Notes: a model not told the origin generated them from the sequence alone. Positions 40,210 to 49,057 are shown, numbered from the stretch's first letter. The stretch is DNA of 64,000 bases from an uncultured Clostridia bacterium (GCA_934631025.1 CAKTXR010000004.1:1-64000), one strand, 5' to 3'. A program made the numbers and translations.

Positions 40210-40608
40210 ATGGCAAAGCCGAAGCTGAAAAGGGTTGTGCGCAAGCGCCGCGAGAAGAAGCTCGTCGAGCGCGGAGCCGCCCATATCCGCTCTTCGTTCA
40301 ACAATACGATCGTTACCATCACCGACACCGCGGGCAACGCTCTGTCCTGGGCGTCCGCCGGCGGACTGGGCTTCCGCGGAAGCAAGAAGTCCACGCCCTT
40401 CGCTGCTCAGAGCGCCGCTGAAACGGCTGCCAAGGCCGCGATGGAGTATGGCCTCAAGTCGGTTGACGTGTATGTCAAGGGCCCCGGCGCCGGCCGTGAA
40501 GCTGCGATCCGTTCGCTGCAGGCCGCCGGTTTGGACGTGAGCATGATCAAGGACGTGACGCCGATTCCCCACAACGGATGCCGTCCGCCCAAGCGCAGAA
40601 GAGTGTAA
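40210..40608 (+). CDS. rpsK: 30S ribosomal protein S11
   Basis: A 132-residue S11 (IRSSFNNTIVTITDTAGNALSWASAGGLGFRGSKKSTPFAAQ, C-terminal TPIPHNGCRPPKRRRV). Part of the 30S platform. AGGAGG upstream. Confidence 0.98.
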   Translation: MAKPKLKRVVRKRREKKLVERGAAHIRSSFNNTIVTITDTAGNALSWASAGGLGFRGSKKSTPFAAQSAAETAAKAAMEYGLKSVDVYVKGPGAGREAAIRSLQAAGLDVSMIKDVTPIPHNGCRPPKRRRV

Positions 40609-40626
40609 TCGAGGAGGTAAACAATC

Positions 40627-41253
40627 ATGGCTAGATATACCGGTTCGGTTTGCCGTCTGTGCCGCCGCGAGGGGACCAAGCTTTTCCTGAAGGGCGACCG
40701 TTGCTACGGCCCCAAGTGCGCTCTGGCCAATCGCCAGACCATTCCGGGCGAGCACGGCCAGGCTCGTCAGCGCAAGCCCTCTGAGTATGGCCTGCAGCTG
40801 CGCGAGAAGCAGAAGGCGAAGCGCGCGTACGGCGTGATGGAAACCCAGTTCCATCGCTATTTTGAGACGGCCGAGCGCCAGAAGGGCATCACGGGCGAAA
40901 ACCTGCTGATCCTGCTGGAGCGCCGTCTGGACAACGTGATTTATCGCATGGGCTTTGGCGCGAGCCGTCCTCAGGCCCGCCAGATCGTCCGTCATGGCCA
41001 CGTTCTGGTCAACGGCAAGAAGGTCAACATTCCCAGCTATCTGGTGGATGCGAACGACGTCATCACCATTCGCGAGAAGAGCGCCGAGCAGGAGCACTTC
41101 AAGGCCCTGCGCGAAGGCACCAACCGTGTGATCCCGAAATGGCTGACTGTGGATAACGAGAACCTGAAGGCGACCGTTACCGCGCTGCCGGCACGCGAGG
41201 ATGTCGATCTGACGCTGCAGGAGCATCTGATCGTCGAGCTGTACTCCCGCTGA
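40627..41253 (+). CDS. rpsD: 30S ribosomal protein S4, zinc-binding type
   Basis: A 208-residue S4. The N-terminus has a four-Cys site (CRLCRREG...KGDRCYGPKC), and the S4 RNA-binding domain (RLDNVIYRMGFGASRPQARQIVRHGHVLVNGKKV) follows. It nucleates 16S assembly and in E. coli represses the alpha operon. Confidence 0.98.
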   Translation: MARYTGSVCRLCRREGTKLFLKGDRCYGPKCALANRQTIPGEHGQARQRKPSEYGLQLREKQKAKRAYGVMETQFHRYFETAERQKGITGENLLILLERRLDNVIYRMGFGASRPQARQIVRHGHVLVNGKKVNIPSYLVDANDVITIREKSAEQEHFKALREGTNRVIPKWLTVDNENLKATVTALPAREDVDLTLQEHLIVELYSR

Positions 41254-41315
41254 TGAGAACCTGCTTTTCTGTGAACCATCAACGGGTCTCCGCGTGAAAG
41301 AGGAGGGATTGCTGA

Positions 41316-42260
41316 ATGATCGAAATCGAAAAACCCAGAATCGAACGGTTGGAAAAGGGCGATGCGCGCTACGGCAAATTTGTCGTGGAGCCGCTGGAGC
41401 GTGGCTTTGGACAGACTCTCGGCAATGCGCTCAGGCGTGTACTGCTCAATTCGCTGCCCGGTGTGGCGGTGACCAATGTTCGCATCGAGGGCGTGCAGCA
41501 TGAGTTCTCCACGGTACCTGGCGTTAAGGAAGATGTCACCGAGATCATTCTCAATCTGAAGAATATCTCCGCGAAGCTGTTCGCCGATCAGCCCAAGGTC
41601 GTCACGATCGACGCCACGGGCGAGTGCGAGGTAACGGCGGGCGACATCAAATGTGACGACGAGGTTGAGATCGTCAACAAGAACCTGCACATCGCCACCC
41701 TCAGCGAGGGCGCGCGCCTGCAGATGCAGCTGACGCTCGATAAGGGCCGCGGCTATGTGTCCGCGGATCGCAACAAGACGCAGGGTATGCCGATTGGCGT
41801 CATACCGGTCGACTCGATCTTCACCCCGATTCGCAAGGTAAGCTATTCCGTCGAGGATACGCGCGTCGGTCAGGTGACTGACTATGACAAGCTGACCCTC
41901 GAGGTTTGGACTAACGGCAGCATTCAGCCGGACGAGGCCACCGGTCTCGCCGCGCAGATCCTGACCGATCATCTGACGCTTTTCGTCAATCTGACTGAAA
42001 ACGTGGTTCCGGGCGTTGACTTCAACGAGCCGGAGGACGACAAGAAGGAAAAGGTTCTGGAGATGACCATCGAGGAACTGGATCTTTCCGTCCGCGCGTA
42101 CAACTGCCTCAAGCGCGCCGGCATCAACACCGTCGCCGAGCTGGTGCAGCGCAATCAGGAAGACATGATGAAAGTGCGCAATCTGGGCAAAAAGTCGTTG
42201 GAAGAAGTGGAGCAAAAACTCATTGCACTGGGTTTGGCGCTCCGTGCGAGCGACGAGTAA
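41316..42260 (+). CDS. rpoA: RNA polymerase alpha subunit
   Basis: A 314-residue alpha subunit. The N-terminal dimerisation domain has FVVEPLERGFGQTLGNALRRVLLNSLPG; the C-terminal domain (LDLSVRAYNCLKRAGINTVAELVQRNQEDMMKVRNLGKKSLEEVEQKL) binds UP elements and activators. GAGGAGG upstream of the ATG. Confidence 0.98.
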   Translation: MIEIEKPRIERLEKGDARYGKFVVEPLERGFGQTLGNALRRVLLNSLPGVAVTNVRIEGVQHEFSTVPGVKEDVTEIILNLKNISAKLFADQPKVVTIDATGECEVTAGDIKCDDEVEIVNKNLHIATLSEGARLQMQLTLDKGRGYVSADRNKTQGMPIGVIPVDSIFTPIRKVSYSVEDTRVGQVTDYDKLTLEVWTNGSIQPDEATGLAAQILTDHLTLFVNLTENVVPGVDFNEPEDDKKEKVLEMTIEELDLSVRAYNCLKRAGINTVAELVQRNQEDMMKVRNLGKKSLEEVEQKLIALGLALRASDE

Positions 42261-42301
42261 GTGCTTAACCGCAGTGCGATAATGTAAGGAGGAACGCGAA
42301 C

Positions 42302-42811
42302 ATGGCCAACCGCAAGTTGGGCAAGCCGACCGACCAGAGAAAAGCGCTCCTGCGCAACCAGGTGACCAACCTCATCTGGTACGGCAGAATCGAGACCACT
42401 CTGGCGCGCGCCAAGGAGGTTAGCTCCATGGCCGAGCGTCTGATCACTCTGGCGGCTCGCGAGTGCGATAATACCGTCGAAGTGACGAAAGAGACCAAAA
42501 ATGATAAGCAGCAGATTGTCAATGTGACCGTGGTGAACGATGCGCCCAGCAGGCTGCACGCTCGTCGTCAGGCGATGGCCTATCTCTATGATATCCCCGC
42601 CGCCCGCAAGGAGGACGAGACCAAGAAGGATTATGCCGCCCGCAGCCGCGAGGTTCGTTACCCCGTCGTCGAGAAGCTGTTCCGCGAAATCGGCCCCAAG
42701 TATAAGGCCCGCACGGCCGAAAAGGGCATTGGCGGCGGCTACACCCGCATCATCAAGAAGGGCCCCCGCCGCGGCGACGCGGCCGAGATGGTCATTCTCG
42801 AGCTGGTGTAA
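42302..42811 (+). CDS. rplQ: 50S ribosomal protein L17 with extended middle segment
   Basis: A 169-residue L17 (KLGKPTDQRKALLRNQVTNLIWYGRIETTLARAKEV). Typical L17 is ~115-130 residues; this one has about 40 extra residues in the middle (EVTKETKNDKQQIVNVTVVND...), before the conserved RYPVVEKLFREIGPKYK and GGYTRIIKKGPRRGDAAEMVILEL. Last gene of the array; terminator follows. Confidence 0.95.
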   Translation: MANRKLGKPTDQRKALLRNQVTNLIWYGRIETTLARAKEVSSMAERLITLAARECDNTVEVTKETKNDKQQIVNVTVVNDAPSRLHARRQAMAYLYDIPAARKEDETKKDYAARSREVRYPVVEKLFREIGPKYKARTAEKGIGGGYTRIIKKGPRRGDAAEMVILELV

Positions 42812-42828
42812 TTGACGCGTATGCAAAA

Positions 42829-42857
42829 AAGCTCCTTCCGCAGGGAAGGGGCTTTTT
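42829..42857 (+). terminator. Terminator of the ribosomal array
   Basis: AAGCTCCTTCC and GGAAGGGGCTT pair around GCAG, followed by TTTTT, 18 bases after the rplQ stop. Confidence 0.85.
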
Positions 42858-42937
42858 CCTGTTGTGCGGGAACATTTTGAGAAAGCGCGCGTCAAACAGT
42901 GAGAAAGGTTATATTCAGGCAACGCTTTCACGCGCTC

Positions 42938-42966
42938 TTGCGCGGCTGCCGGCAATATGGTATACT
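42938..42966 (+). promoter_or_regulatory. Promoter for the SGNH protein gene
   Basis: TTGCGC and TATACT are separated by 17 bases, 46 bases before the ATG at 43012. Confidence 0.55.
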
Positions 42967-43011
42967 ACAAATGCGGCCGCGAAAAACAAGAACGGCTGCG
43001 TGGAGGACGGC

Positions 43012-43830
43012 ATGATAAAGAGAATTCTTGCAGGCTTGTTGGTCATCCTTTTCTGCCTGAGCGCGGCGCTGGCCGAGGAAGCGCCCGGCAACCCGATGCT
43101 TTCTGCCGGCGAGGACAACGACGACGATCGGGTGATTTCGCTCGATCCCGACGACTATGATCTGCCGGTTACGTCGTTCCAGCTGGGGCTTCAGGAGAGC
43201 GGCGTTGTGCCGGACGGCTATTTTGACGACGCTGTGTTCGTTGGCGATTCGATCACGCTCAAGCTGTATCACTATGTCAAGGATATGCGCAATCAGGGCA
43301 CGCCCTGTCTGGGCAGCGCAAAGTTTTTGACGGCGGGCAGTCTGGGCAGCGGCAACGCGCTCTGGCCGGTGAGCAAGGAGTCGGTGCATCCCTCCTATCA
43401 GGGCGAGAAAATGCGCATTGAAAAGGCGATCGAGCTGATGGGCGCGCGCAAGGTGTACATCATGCTGGGCATGAACGACGTGGCCTATTACGGGCTGGAG
43501 CAGTCGGTGGCCAACATGAACGAACTGATCGGGTTGATCCTCGAGCATTCGCCGGAAGCGGATATATTCGTGCAGTCGGTCACGCCGCGTTTGGCTTCGA
43601 TCAAGACCAACCCGACCAACCGCGCGCTGTTCGAGTACAATCTGGCGATGTACAAAAGCTGTATTGAAAACGGCTGGTATTTCGTGGATGTGGCGAGCGT
43701 CATGCGCGACGAAAGCGGCAACCTGATCGAGGCCTATTGCAGCGATCCCGAGTCGATGGGGATGCACTTTACCGACGCGGGCTGCGCTGTCTGGATTGAA
43801 TATCTCGAAACACATGGCAAGGAGGAATGA
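43012..43830 (+). CDS. Secreted SGNH/GDSL-type hydrolase
   Basis: A 272-residue protein with a signal peptide (KRILAGLLVILFCLSAALAEE). The SGNH pattern is visible as VFVGDSITLKL (Ser, block I), GSLGSGNALWP (Gly), IMLGMNDVAYYG (Asn, block III) and a C-terminal GMHFTDAG (His region). It probably de-acylates a cell-wall or external polysaccharide. ATG 43012 follows TGGAGG; a longer frame upstream lacks such a site and would cover the promoter. The next gene starts right after the stop. Confidence 0.82.
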   Translation: MIKRILAGLLVILFCLSAALAEEAPGNPMLSAGEDNDDDRVISLDPDDYDLPVTSFQLGLQESGVVPDGYFDDAVFVGDSITLKLYHYVKDMRNQGTPCLGSAKFLTAGSLGSGNALWPVSKESVHPSYQGEKMRIEKAIELMGARKVYIMLGMNDVAYYGLEQSVANMNELIGLILEHSPEADIFVQSVTPRLASIKTNPTNRALFEYNLAMYKSCIENGWYFVDVASVMRDESGNLIEAYCSDPESMGMHFTDAGCAVWIEYLETHGKEE

Positions 43831-44298
43831 ATGATGAAGAAACGTTTGACAGCCCTGATGCTGGCGCTGTGCATGGTTCTGCTGTGCGCGTGCGGCGCCA
43901 AGACCGCAAAGAGCAGCGATCTGGCGGCGCTCAAGGCCGACATACTCGCGCACATGGACCCGGACGACGTGATGGAGCTGAACGCCGATGACATTCTGGA
44001 AATGTACGGCATTCAGGCAGCCGATGTGAAGCAGAGCGTGGCGCTGATCGCCAAGGAAAGCCTGAACAGCGACGAGGTGCTGCTCTTTGAGGCGGTCGAC
44101 GACGATGCGGCTCAGCGCATTCTCGAAAAGCTCAACAGCCGCTATCAGGCCAAGCTGAACGAGACCAAGGACTACCTGCCCGACGAATATACCAAGATTT
44201 CCGCCTGCAAGGTGGAGATCAGCGGCCGTTATGTCTCGATGATCGTCTCCGCCGACGCAGAGGAGCTGACCAGGCTGTATAAGGATTCGTTCAAGTAA
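43831..44298 (+). CDS. DUF4358 lipoprotein
   Basis: A 155-residue protein with a lipoprotein signal (KKRLTALMLALCMVLLCACGAK, with the lipid-bearing Cys in LCAC) followed by a DUF4358-like domain (IQAADVKQSVALIAKESLNSDEVLLFEAVDDD). Function unknown. Two ATGs (43831, 43834) both fit GGAGG. It is cotranscribed with the SGNH gene; both products act outside the membrane. Confidence 0.8.
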   Translation: MMKKRLTALMLALCMVLLCACGAKTAKSSDLAALKADILAHMDPDDVMELNADDILEMYGIQAADVKQSVALIAKESLNSDEVLLFEAVDDDAAQRILEKLNSRYQAKLNETKDYLPDEYTKISACKVEISGRYVSMIVSADAEELTRLYKDSFK

Positions 44299-44314
44299 TC
44301 GCAAATGAAGATTG

Positions 44315-44348
44315 AGCCGCTCTCAGCGCTGAGGGCGGCTTGCTTTTT
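44315..44348 (+). terminator. Terminator after the DUF4358 gene
   Basis: AGCCGCtCTCAGC and GCTGAGgGCGGCT pair, followed by TGCTTTTT. Confidence 0.8.
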
Positions 44349-44374
44349 GTCTCTGCGGGTTTTCGGCGGCATAA

Positions 44375-44406
44375 AAAAGCACCCCGCCGCATGACGGGAT
44401 GCTTTA
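44375..44406 (-). terminator. Terminator of nrdD
   Basis: On the minus strand AAAGCaTCCCG pairs with CGGGGtGCTTT, followed by more T; it lies 7 bases after the nrdD stop. Confidence 0.8.
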
Positions 44407-44412
44407 TAAGGC

Positions 44413-46725
44413 TTATTCGCTCAGGCCGTGCTTGACGCGCTCGCTTTCCTCGGCGCGCTTGGCGTTGTTGAAGCGATCCAGCGTGCCGACCAGATAGCCG
44501 GTGATGCGGCGAATGCGCTCGAATTTGTGATTGTTCTCGGCGCGGCCGCACTGCGGACAGGTGTCGCCGATGATGCCGTTGTAGCCGCACACAGGGTCGC
44601 GGTCGACCGGATGGTTGATTGAGCCGTAGCCGATGCCGCACTCCTTCATGTAGCGCACGATGCGCTCGAAGGCCTCGAGGTTGGCCGACGCGTCGCCGTC
44701 CATCTCGACATAGGAGATGTGGCCGGCGTTGGTCAGCTCGTGATAGGGCGCTTCCAGACGGATCTTTTTCGCCGCGCTGATTGGGAAGTAGACCGGTATG
44801 TGGAAGCTGTTGGTGTAGTATTCGTGGTTGGTCACGCCCTCGATCGAGCCGAAAATCTCGCGATCCATGCGCACGAAGCGGCCGGACAGTCCCTCGGCGG
44901 GCGTCGCCAGCAGCGTGACGTTCATGTGCAGCTTCTCACTGTATTCGTCGCAGCGGCGGCGCATATGGCCGATGATCTTCAGGCCCAGCGCCTGAGAATC
45001 CTCGCTCTCGCCGTGGTGCTTGCCGGTGAGCGCCTTGAGCGTCTCGGCCAGGCCGATGAAGCCGACAGACAGCGTGCCGTGCTTGAGCACCTCGCCCACC
45101 TCGTCGTTCCAGCTGAGCTTCTCGCTGCCCAGCCACACGCCCTGCCCCATCAGGAACGGGCTGTTGTAGACGTGCTTGGCGGCCTGAATCTTGAAGCGCG
45201 CCATAAGCTGATCGACGGTGAGGTCGATCAGGCGATCCAGCTCGCGCCAGAAGAAGTCCAGATCGCCCTTCGCGCGGATGGCGATGCGGGGCAGGTTGAT
45301 CGAGGTGAAGCTCAGGTTGCCGCGGCGATAGGTGATTTCCTGATCGCGGTCATAGACGTTGGCCACGACGCGCGTGCGGCAGCCCATGTAGGCCACCTCG
45401 GTCTCGGGATGACCGGGCTTGTAGTATTTGAGGTTGTAGGGCGCGTCCTGGAAGGAGAAATTCGGGAACAGACGCTTCGACGAGACGCGGCAGGCCAGAT
45501 GGAACAGATCGTAGTTCGGCTCGCCGGGGTTGAAGTTGATCCCTTCCTTGACGCGGAAAATCTGGATGGGGAAGATCGGCGTTTCGCCGTTGCCCAGCCC
45601 GCGCTCGGTGGCGAGGAGCAGATTGCGCATCACCATGCGCGCTTCGGGGGAGATGTCCATGCCGTAGTTGATCGAGCTGAAAGGCACCTGCGCGCCGGCA
45701 CGGGAGTTCATGGTGTTCAGGTTGTGGATGAGCGCTTCCATGGCCTGATAGGTCGCGCGGTCGGTCTCCTTTACGGCGTTCTTGTGCGCGAAGCTCTGGC
45801 AGCGGGCGATCACGTCGTCCTTCAGCCCCAGCGCCGCCAGCTCGGTCTGCTCGGCCTGTATAAACGCGTCGTTCTGCTCGAGCGTCGCCGTCACGCCCTT
45901 GTCCTTCAGCGCATCGGTGTAGCGGCTCACGGCCTCGGCCGCGTCGTCCAGATTGCCGATCAATTCGGCCGCATGCGCCATGTTGTCGCGGTAGCGCTTG
46001 ATGAACGTCTTTTTTACGCCCTCGGCCATGGCATAATCGAAATTGACGATCGACTGGCCGCCGTGCTGGTCGTTCTGGTTGGCCTGAATGGCGATGCAGG
46101 CCAGCGCGGAATAGCTGATGATGTCGTTCGGCTCGCGCAGATAGCCGTGGCCGGTGGAGAAGCCGCCGCGGAAGAGGTCGATCAGGTCGATCTGACAGCA
46201 GGTCGTGGTCAGCGTCAGGAAGTCCATGTCGTGGATGTGGATGTCGCCGCAGTGGTGCGCGCGGGCGTGCTCGGGCTTGAGGACGAACAGCTCGTTGAAT
46301 TCCTTCGCGCCCTCGGAGCCGTAGCGCAACATCGCGCCCATGGCGCTGTCGCCGTTGATGTTGGCGTTTTCGCGCTTTATGTCGCTGTCGGCGGCCTTCT
46401 TGTTGGTGATGTCGTCGTAAATGCGCATCAGGCGGCTGTTCTTCTCGCGCTCGCGGCAGCGGCGCAGGTGGTAGGCCGCATAGCTGTCGGCAGCGTCGTC
46501 GAAGCCCGTTCTTTTGAGCGTCGTAAAGACGGTTTCATAAATCGCGTCGACGTTCACGCTTTCCTCGCGCGGCAGGGCATCGACGACGGCGCCGGTCAGC
46601 TGGGCAATGTCGGTTTCGCCGGGTGTGCGGCCGCTGTCATGAAAGGCTCTGGAAATGGATTTTCTGATCTTTTCAGGCTCGAAAGCGGCCTTTCGTCCGT
46701 CCCGCTTGATGATGGTTTCGGTCAT
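44413..46725 (-). CDS. nrdD: Anaerobic ribonucleoside-triphosphate reductase (class III)
   Basis: A 770-residue glycyl radical enzyme making dNTPs without oxygen. An N-terminal ATP-cone (TIIKRDGRKAAFEPEKIRKSISRAF) precedes the barrel; the glycyl radical motif is RRITGYLVG near the C-terminus, just after a zinc-type segment DPVCGYNGIIGDTCPQCG. Only three Cys are seen in that segment, where four (CxxC twice) is the common pattern. ATG 46725 follows GGAGG. No nrdG activase gene lies next to it, so the activase must be elsewhere. Confidence 0.96.
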   Translation of the reverse strand: MTETIIKRDGRKAAFEPEKIRKSISRAFHDSGRTPGETDIAQLTGAVVDALPREESVNVDAIYETVFTTLKRTGFDDAADSYAAYHLRRCREREKNSRLMRIYDDITNKKAADSDIKRENANINGDSAMGAMLRYGSEGAKEFNELFVLKPEHARAHHCGDIHIHDMDFLTLTTTCCQIDLIDLFRGGFSTGHGYLREPNDIISYSALACIAIQANQNDQHGGQSIVNFDYAMAEGVKKTFIKRYRDNMAHAAELIGNLDDAAEAVSRYTDALKDKGVTATLEQNDAFIQAEQTELAALGLKDDVIARCQSFAHKNAVKETDRATYQAMEALIHNLNTMNSRAGAQVPFSSINYGMDISPEARMVMRNLLLATERGLGNGETPIFPIQIFRVKEGINFNPGEPNYDLFHLACRVSSKRLFPNFSFQDAPYNLKYYKPGHPETEVAYMGCRTRVVANVYDRDQEITYRRGNLSFTSINLPRIAIRAKGDLDFFWRELDRLIDLTVDQLMARFKIQAAKHVYNSPFLMGQGVWLGSEKLSWNDEVGEVLKHGTLSVGFIGLAETLKALTGKHHGESEDSQALGLKIIGHMRRRCDEYSEKLHMNVTLLATPAEGLSGRFVRMDREIFGSIEGVTNHEYYTNSFHIPVYFPISAAKKIRLEAPYHELTNAGHISYVEMDGDASANLEAFERIVRYMKECGIGYGSINHPVDRDPVCGYNGIIGDTCPQCGRAENNHKFERIRRITGYLVGTLDRFNNAKRAEESERVKHGLSE

Positions 46726-46823
46726 GGCAGTTTTCCTCCGGCATTTCATTTTTGCATCTGTTGGACAGCACAGTAAAGGAGCAGGCATCGCTCCATGCCC
46801 GCTCCGGTGAAGCTCGACGATAT

Positions 46824-46839
46824 ACACATTATATAGTGG
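46824..46839. promoter_or_regulatory. NrdR-box-like operator
   Basis: ACACATTATATAGTGG matches the palindromic NrdR consensus (ACAC-w-ATATAT-w-GTGT type) at 14 of 16 positions by my alignment, and overlaps the -10 box of the nrdD promoter. NrdR represses ribonucleotide reductase genes when dATP/ATP is high. A second, poorer candidate lies about 30 bases away. Confidence 0.6.
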
Positions 46840-46856
46840 ATGAACTCGGATGTCAA
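46828..46856 (-). promoter_or_regulatory. Consensus SigA promoter of nrdD
   Basis: On the minus strand TTGACA and TATAAT are 17 bases apart, both hexamers perfect. The 5' untranslated leader would be about 95 bases. The remaining part of the gap up to 47022 holds nothing else I can identify. Confidence 0.85.
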
Positions 46857-47022
46857 TACAATATGTGGGTTCGTGCGCAATTTTACAGGGCGTTCGGTTT
46901 GCGGCGTACAGTCCTTAAAGGGACGCGCGCGCAACACGGTTTTCATTGTACGACAGCCGAGGGGCGCTGTCAAGGGGGCGCGGCCATTTTTGTATGGTTT
47001 GACCTTCAGACTTTCGAATGGA

Positions 47023-47406
47023 TCAAAAAATATTGCTGATCATGAACTGCTCCTCGATAAAGAGGTGTTCTATGGCCAGCTCGAGCAGCATCATCGAGCG
47101 GTGCAGGTCGTCGATGTCGCCCACGGTGAGGTTGGCGTCGGCTTCAGTGATCAGCTCGGTCACGGCGTGCAGCGTTTCGTGCGGCGATATGGTCTCCAGC
47201 AGCGGTTCGTGCCACGCCCACATATCGGCCATCTGCGTGATCTGTTCGGCGGCCTCGTCGTTTTTTCCGGCCTCCAGCAGCTTGACGGTGCTGACGCGCA
47301 TCTCTTCCATCTCCAGCGCGACGTGCCGTATGAGCAGCATTCCGGACACGCAGATGCCCAGAGACAGCGCCAGCACGAACAGCATTGTAATCAGCGATCG
47401 CTTCAT
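47023..47406 (-). CDS. DUF4363 family protein
   Basis: A 127-residue protein: one N-terminal membrane segment (~residues 5-27) and a helical outside domain rich in Glu/His (TVKLLEAGKNDEAAEQITQMADMWAWHEPLLETISPHETL). This matches DUF4363, usually found next to DUF421, as here. Function unknown. Starts one base after the DUF421 stop. Confidence 0.8.
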   Translation of the reverse strand: MKRSLITMLFVLALSLGICVSGMLLIRHVALEMEEMRVSTVKLLEAGKNDEAAEQITQMADMWAWHEPLLETISPHETLHAVTELITEADANLTVGDIDDLHRSMMLLELAIEHLFIEEQFMISNIF

Positions 47407-47407
47407 A

Positions 47408-48124
47408 TCACCATTTCACCTCACCCGGGTCGATCGCCTGGAACTGCGTGACGTTTCCGGCGCGATCCTGTATCATCATGCGGCCCTGCGTGTCCAGACT
47501 GCAAAAAAATACGCTCTCCGCGGCCAGCCGGCGCGAGGACAGCATCCGCTCGAGCTGAGCCTGTGTAAGCTGCGCCGTGCCGAGATTGCCCGTCTGGATG
47601 CGGCCGTCCATGATGAGCGTCATGGGCAGGCCCTCGTAGCCGGGGTCGACGTTCACTTCGGCGGCGGTGGGCGGGCGCTTGTCGGCGTAGGGGAAGGCGT
47701 TGATTGCGCCGTTGGCCTCGACGACGGCGGTTTCCACCTCGGCGGGGTCGAGTATGCCCGATGTGCGCAAGCCCTCCAGCACGTCGGCGATGGTCAGGCA
47801 GAGCTTTTTCATCTCCTGCTGCTGCCAGACGCCCTTTGAAATGATGAGCGAGGGCTTGCCGGAAAAGAACGAGCGCATCCGGTCGGAGCGCAGGCTCATC
47901 AGCGTGATCGCCGAATGGGCGACGAACAGCGCGGCCACCGGCAGCAGGCCGTGCAGCAGCGGTGTGGCCACGTCGCTCATCGGCGAGGCGACCAGATTGG
48001 CGATGAGCATGGTCATGACGAATTCGTAGGGCTGGAGCTGGCCCATCTGGCGCTTGCCCATGGCGCGCGTAAAGGCCACGAGGGCGATATAGAGCAGCAA
48101 TGCGCGGATAAAGAGCGTGAGCAA
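47408..48124 (-). CDS. DUF421 (YetF-like) membrane protein
   Basis: A 238-residue protein: three membrane helices in the first ~90 residues (FIRALLLYIALVAFTRAMGKRQMGQLQPYEFVMTMLIANLVASPMSD...) then a cytoplasmic YetF-type domain (GKPSLIISKGVW, MTLIMDGRI). TTG 48124 is taken as start because GGAGG lies 8 bases upstream; ATG 48157 would put that site inside the gene. The family is linked to spore or envelope functions in Firmicutes but its activity is unknown. Confidence 0.82.
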   Translation of the reverse strand: MLTLFIRALLLYIALVAFTRAMGKRQMGQLQPYEFVMTMLIANLVASPMSDVATPLLHGLLPVAALFVAHSAITLMSLRSDRMRSFFSGKPSLIISKGVWQQQEMKKLCLTIADVLEGLRTSGILDPAEVETAVVEANGAINAFPYADKRPPTAAEVNVDPGYEGLPMTLIMDGRIQTGNLGTAQLTQAQLERMLSSRRLAAESVFFCSLDTQGRMMIQDRAGNVTQFQAIDPGEVKW

Positions 48125-48213
48125 GGAAAATTCCTCCTCTCTGTAATCGCTCCTCATTATGGCCGGAAAAGATTAGAATTATACTAGAAAACAGCGTGAA
48201 AACGCCAGAAAAC

Positions 48214-48242
48214 TTGATATTATAGCCGCAAGCGGGTATAAT
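48214..48242 (+). promoter_or_regulatory. SigA-type promoter for the zinc-ribbon protein gene
   Basis: TTGATA and TATAAT separated by 17 bases, 80 bases upstream of the ATG at 48322. A TATAAT on the opposite strand near 48180 may serve the DUF421 operon. Confidence 0.75.
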
Positions 48243-48321
48243 AAGACCATGGAATGAGGCAAGCAACGCCGGCATACAGTTCCTGTGAGCCGGTTTGACC
48301 ATGACAGAAGGAGTGAATATT

Positions 48322-48918
48322 ATGGCATTTTTTGATGAACTGAGCAAGAAGGCGGGCAGCATCGCCGCGTCCGCGCAGAAGACCGCCAATGTGGCGAAGA
48401 TTCAGCACCAGATCAGTCAGAAGCAGTCCGAGTTTGACGCGCTGTATCATCAGATCGGCCAGATCTATTACAGCTGCCGTCAGCGCGGCGTGCAGCCCGA
48501 TGAGAGCATCGGCGCGCTGTGCGATCGCGTCACCGCGTTGTGCCAGGAGATCGAGGAACTGCGCGGCGAGGTCGACCGCATCCGCAACGTTCGCCGCTGT
48601 GCCGCCTGCGGCAAGGTGATCGACCGCAACGTGAAGTTCTGCCCCAACTGCGGCGCGAAGGCCGCCGAGGAAGCCCCCAAGGCTGAGGAAGAACCCAAGG
48701 CTGAGGAAGCGCCTGAAGCCGCCGAGGAGCCCAAGGCCGAGGACAGCAAGGTCTACATCAACTGGCCCAAGGCCGAGGAAAAGGCTGAAGAGAAGTCCGA
48801 GGAGAAGCCTGAGCAGAAGGCGGACGACGAGTGCGCTGCCTGCGGCGGCTGTGCGTGCTCCTGCGGCGCCGAGGAAGCGCCCGAGGGCGAGAACGCTGAT
48901 TCCGACAAGGCCGAATAA
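48322..48918 (+). CDS. Zinc-ribbon protein with acidic low-complexity tail
   Basis: A 198-residue protein. Residues 1-~90 are helical/coiled-coil (ELSKKAGSIAASAQKTANVAKIQHQISQKQSEFDALYHQIGQIYY), followed by a zinc ribbon (CAACGKVIDRNVKFCPNCG), then ~85 residues of repeated KAEE/EEAPKAEE acidic sequence ending in a Cys-rich cluster (CAACGGCACSCG). AGAAGGAG precedes ATG 48322. It resembles widespread small zinc-ribbon proteins of unknown role. Single-gene unit with promoter and terminator. Confidence 0.7.
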   Translation: MAFFDELSKKAGSIAASAQKTANVAKIQHQISQKQSEFDALYHQIGQIYYSCRQRGVQPDESIGALCDRVTALCQEIEELRGEVDRIRNVRRCAACGKVIDRNVKFCPNCGAKAAEEAPKAEEEPKAEEAPEAAEEPKAEDSKVYINWPKAEEKAEEKSEEKPEQKADDECAACGGCACSCGAEEAPEGENADSDKAE

Positions 48919-48990
48919 CGCGCCTGCCAGGAGCCGGTTCCAGCGCCTTACATGGGGTGGGCGGTTGGACAGGTTTGCGAAAAGCGCATA

Positions 48991-49030
48991 AAAAGAAACG
49001 GAAGGGGAGAATATCCTCTTCCGTTTCTTT
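48991..49030. terminator. Bidirectional terminator
   Basis: GAAACGGAAG and CTTCCGTTTC form an uninterrupted stem with extra pairs inside; A-run on one side and T-rich on the other. It serves the zinc-ribbon gene (+) and the convergent membrane protein gene (-). Confidence 0.75.
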
Positions 49031-49057
49031 GCGTTGTGGAGCATTTCGAGATTGCAT

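Noticed and set aside
44719..46776. 685-residue plus-strand frame opposite nrdD
   Set aside because: nrdD is unmistakable on the minus strand with promoter and terminator; the opposite frame has random composition.
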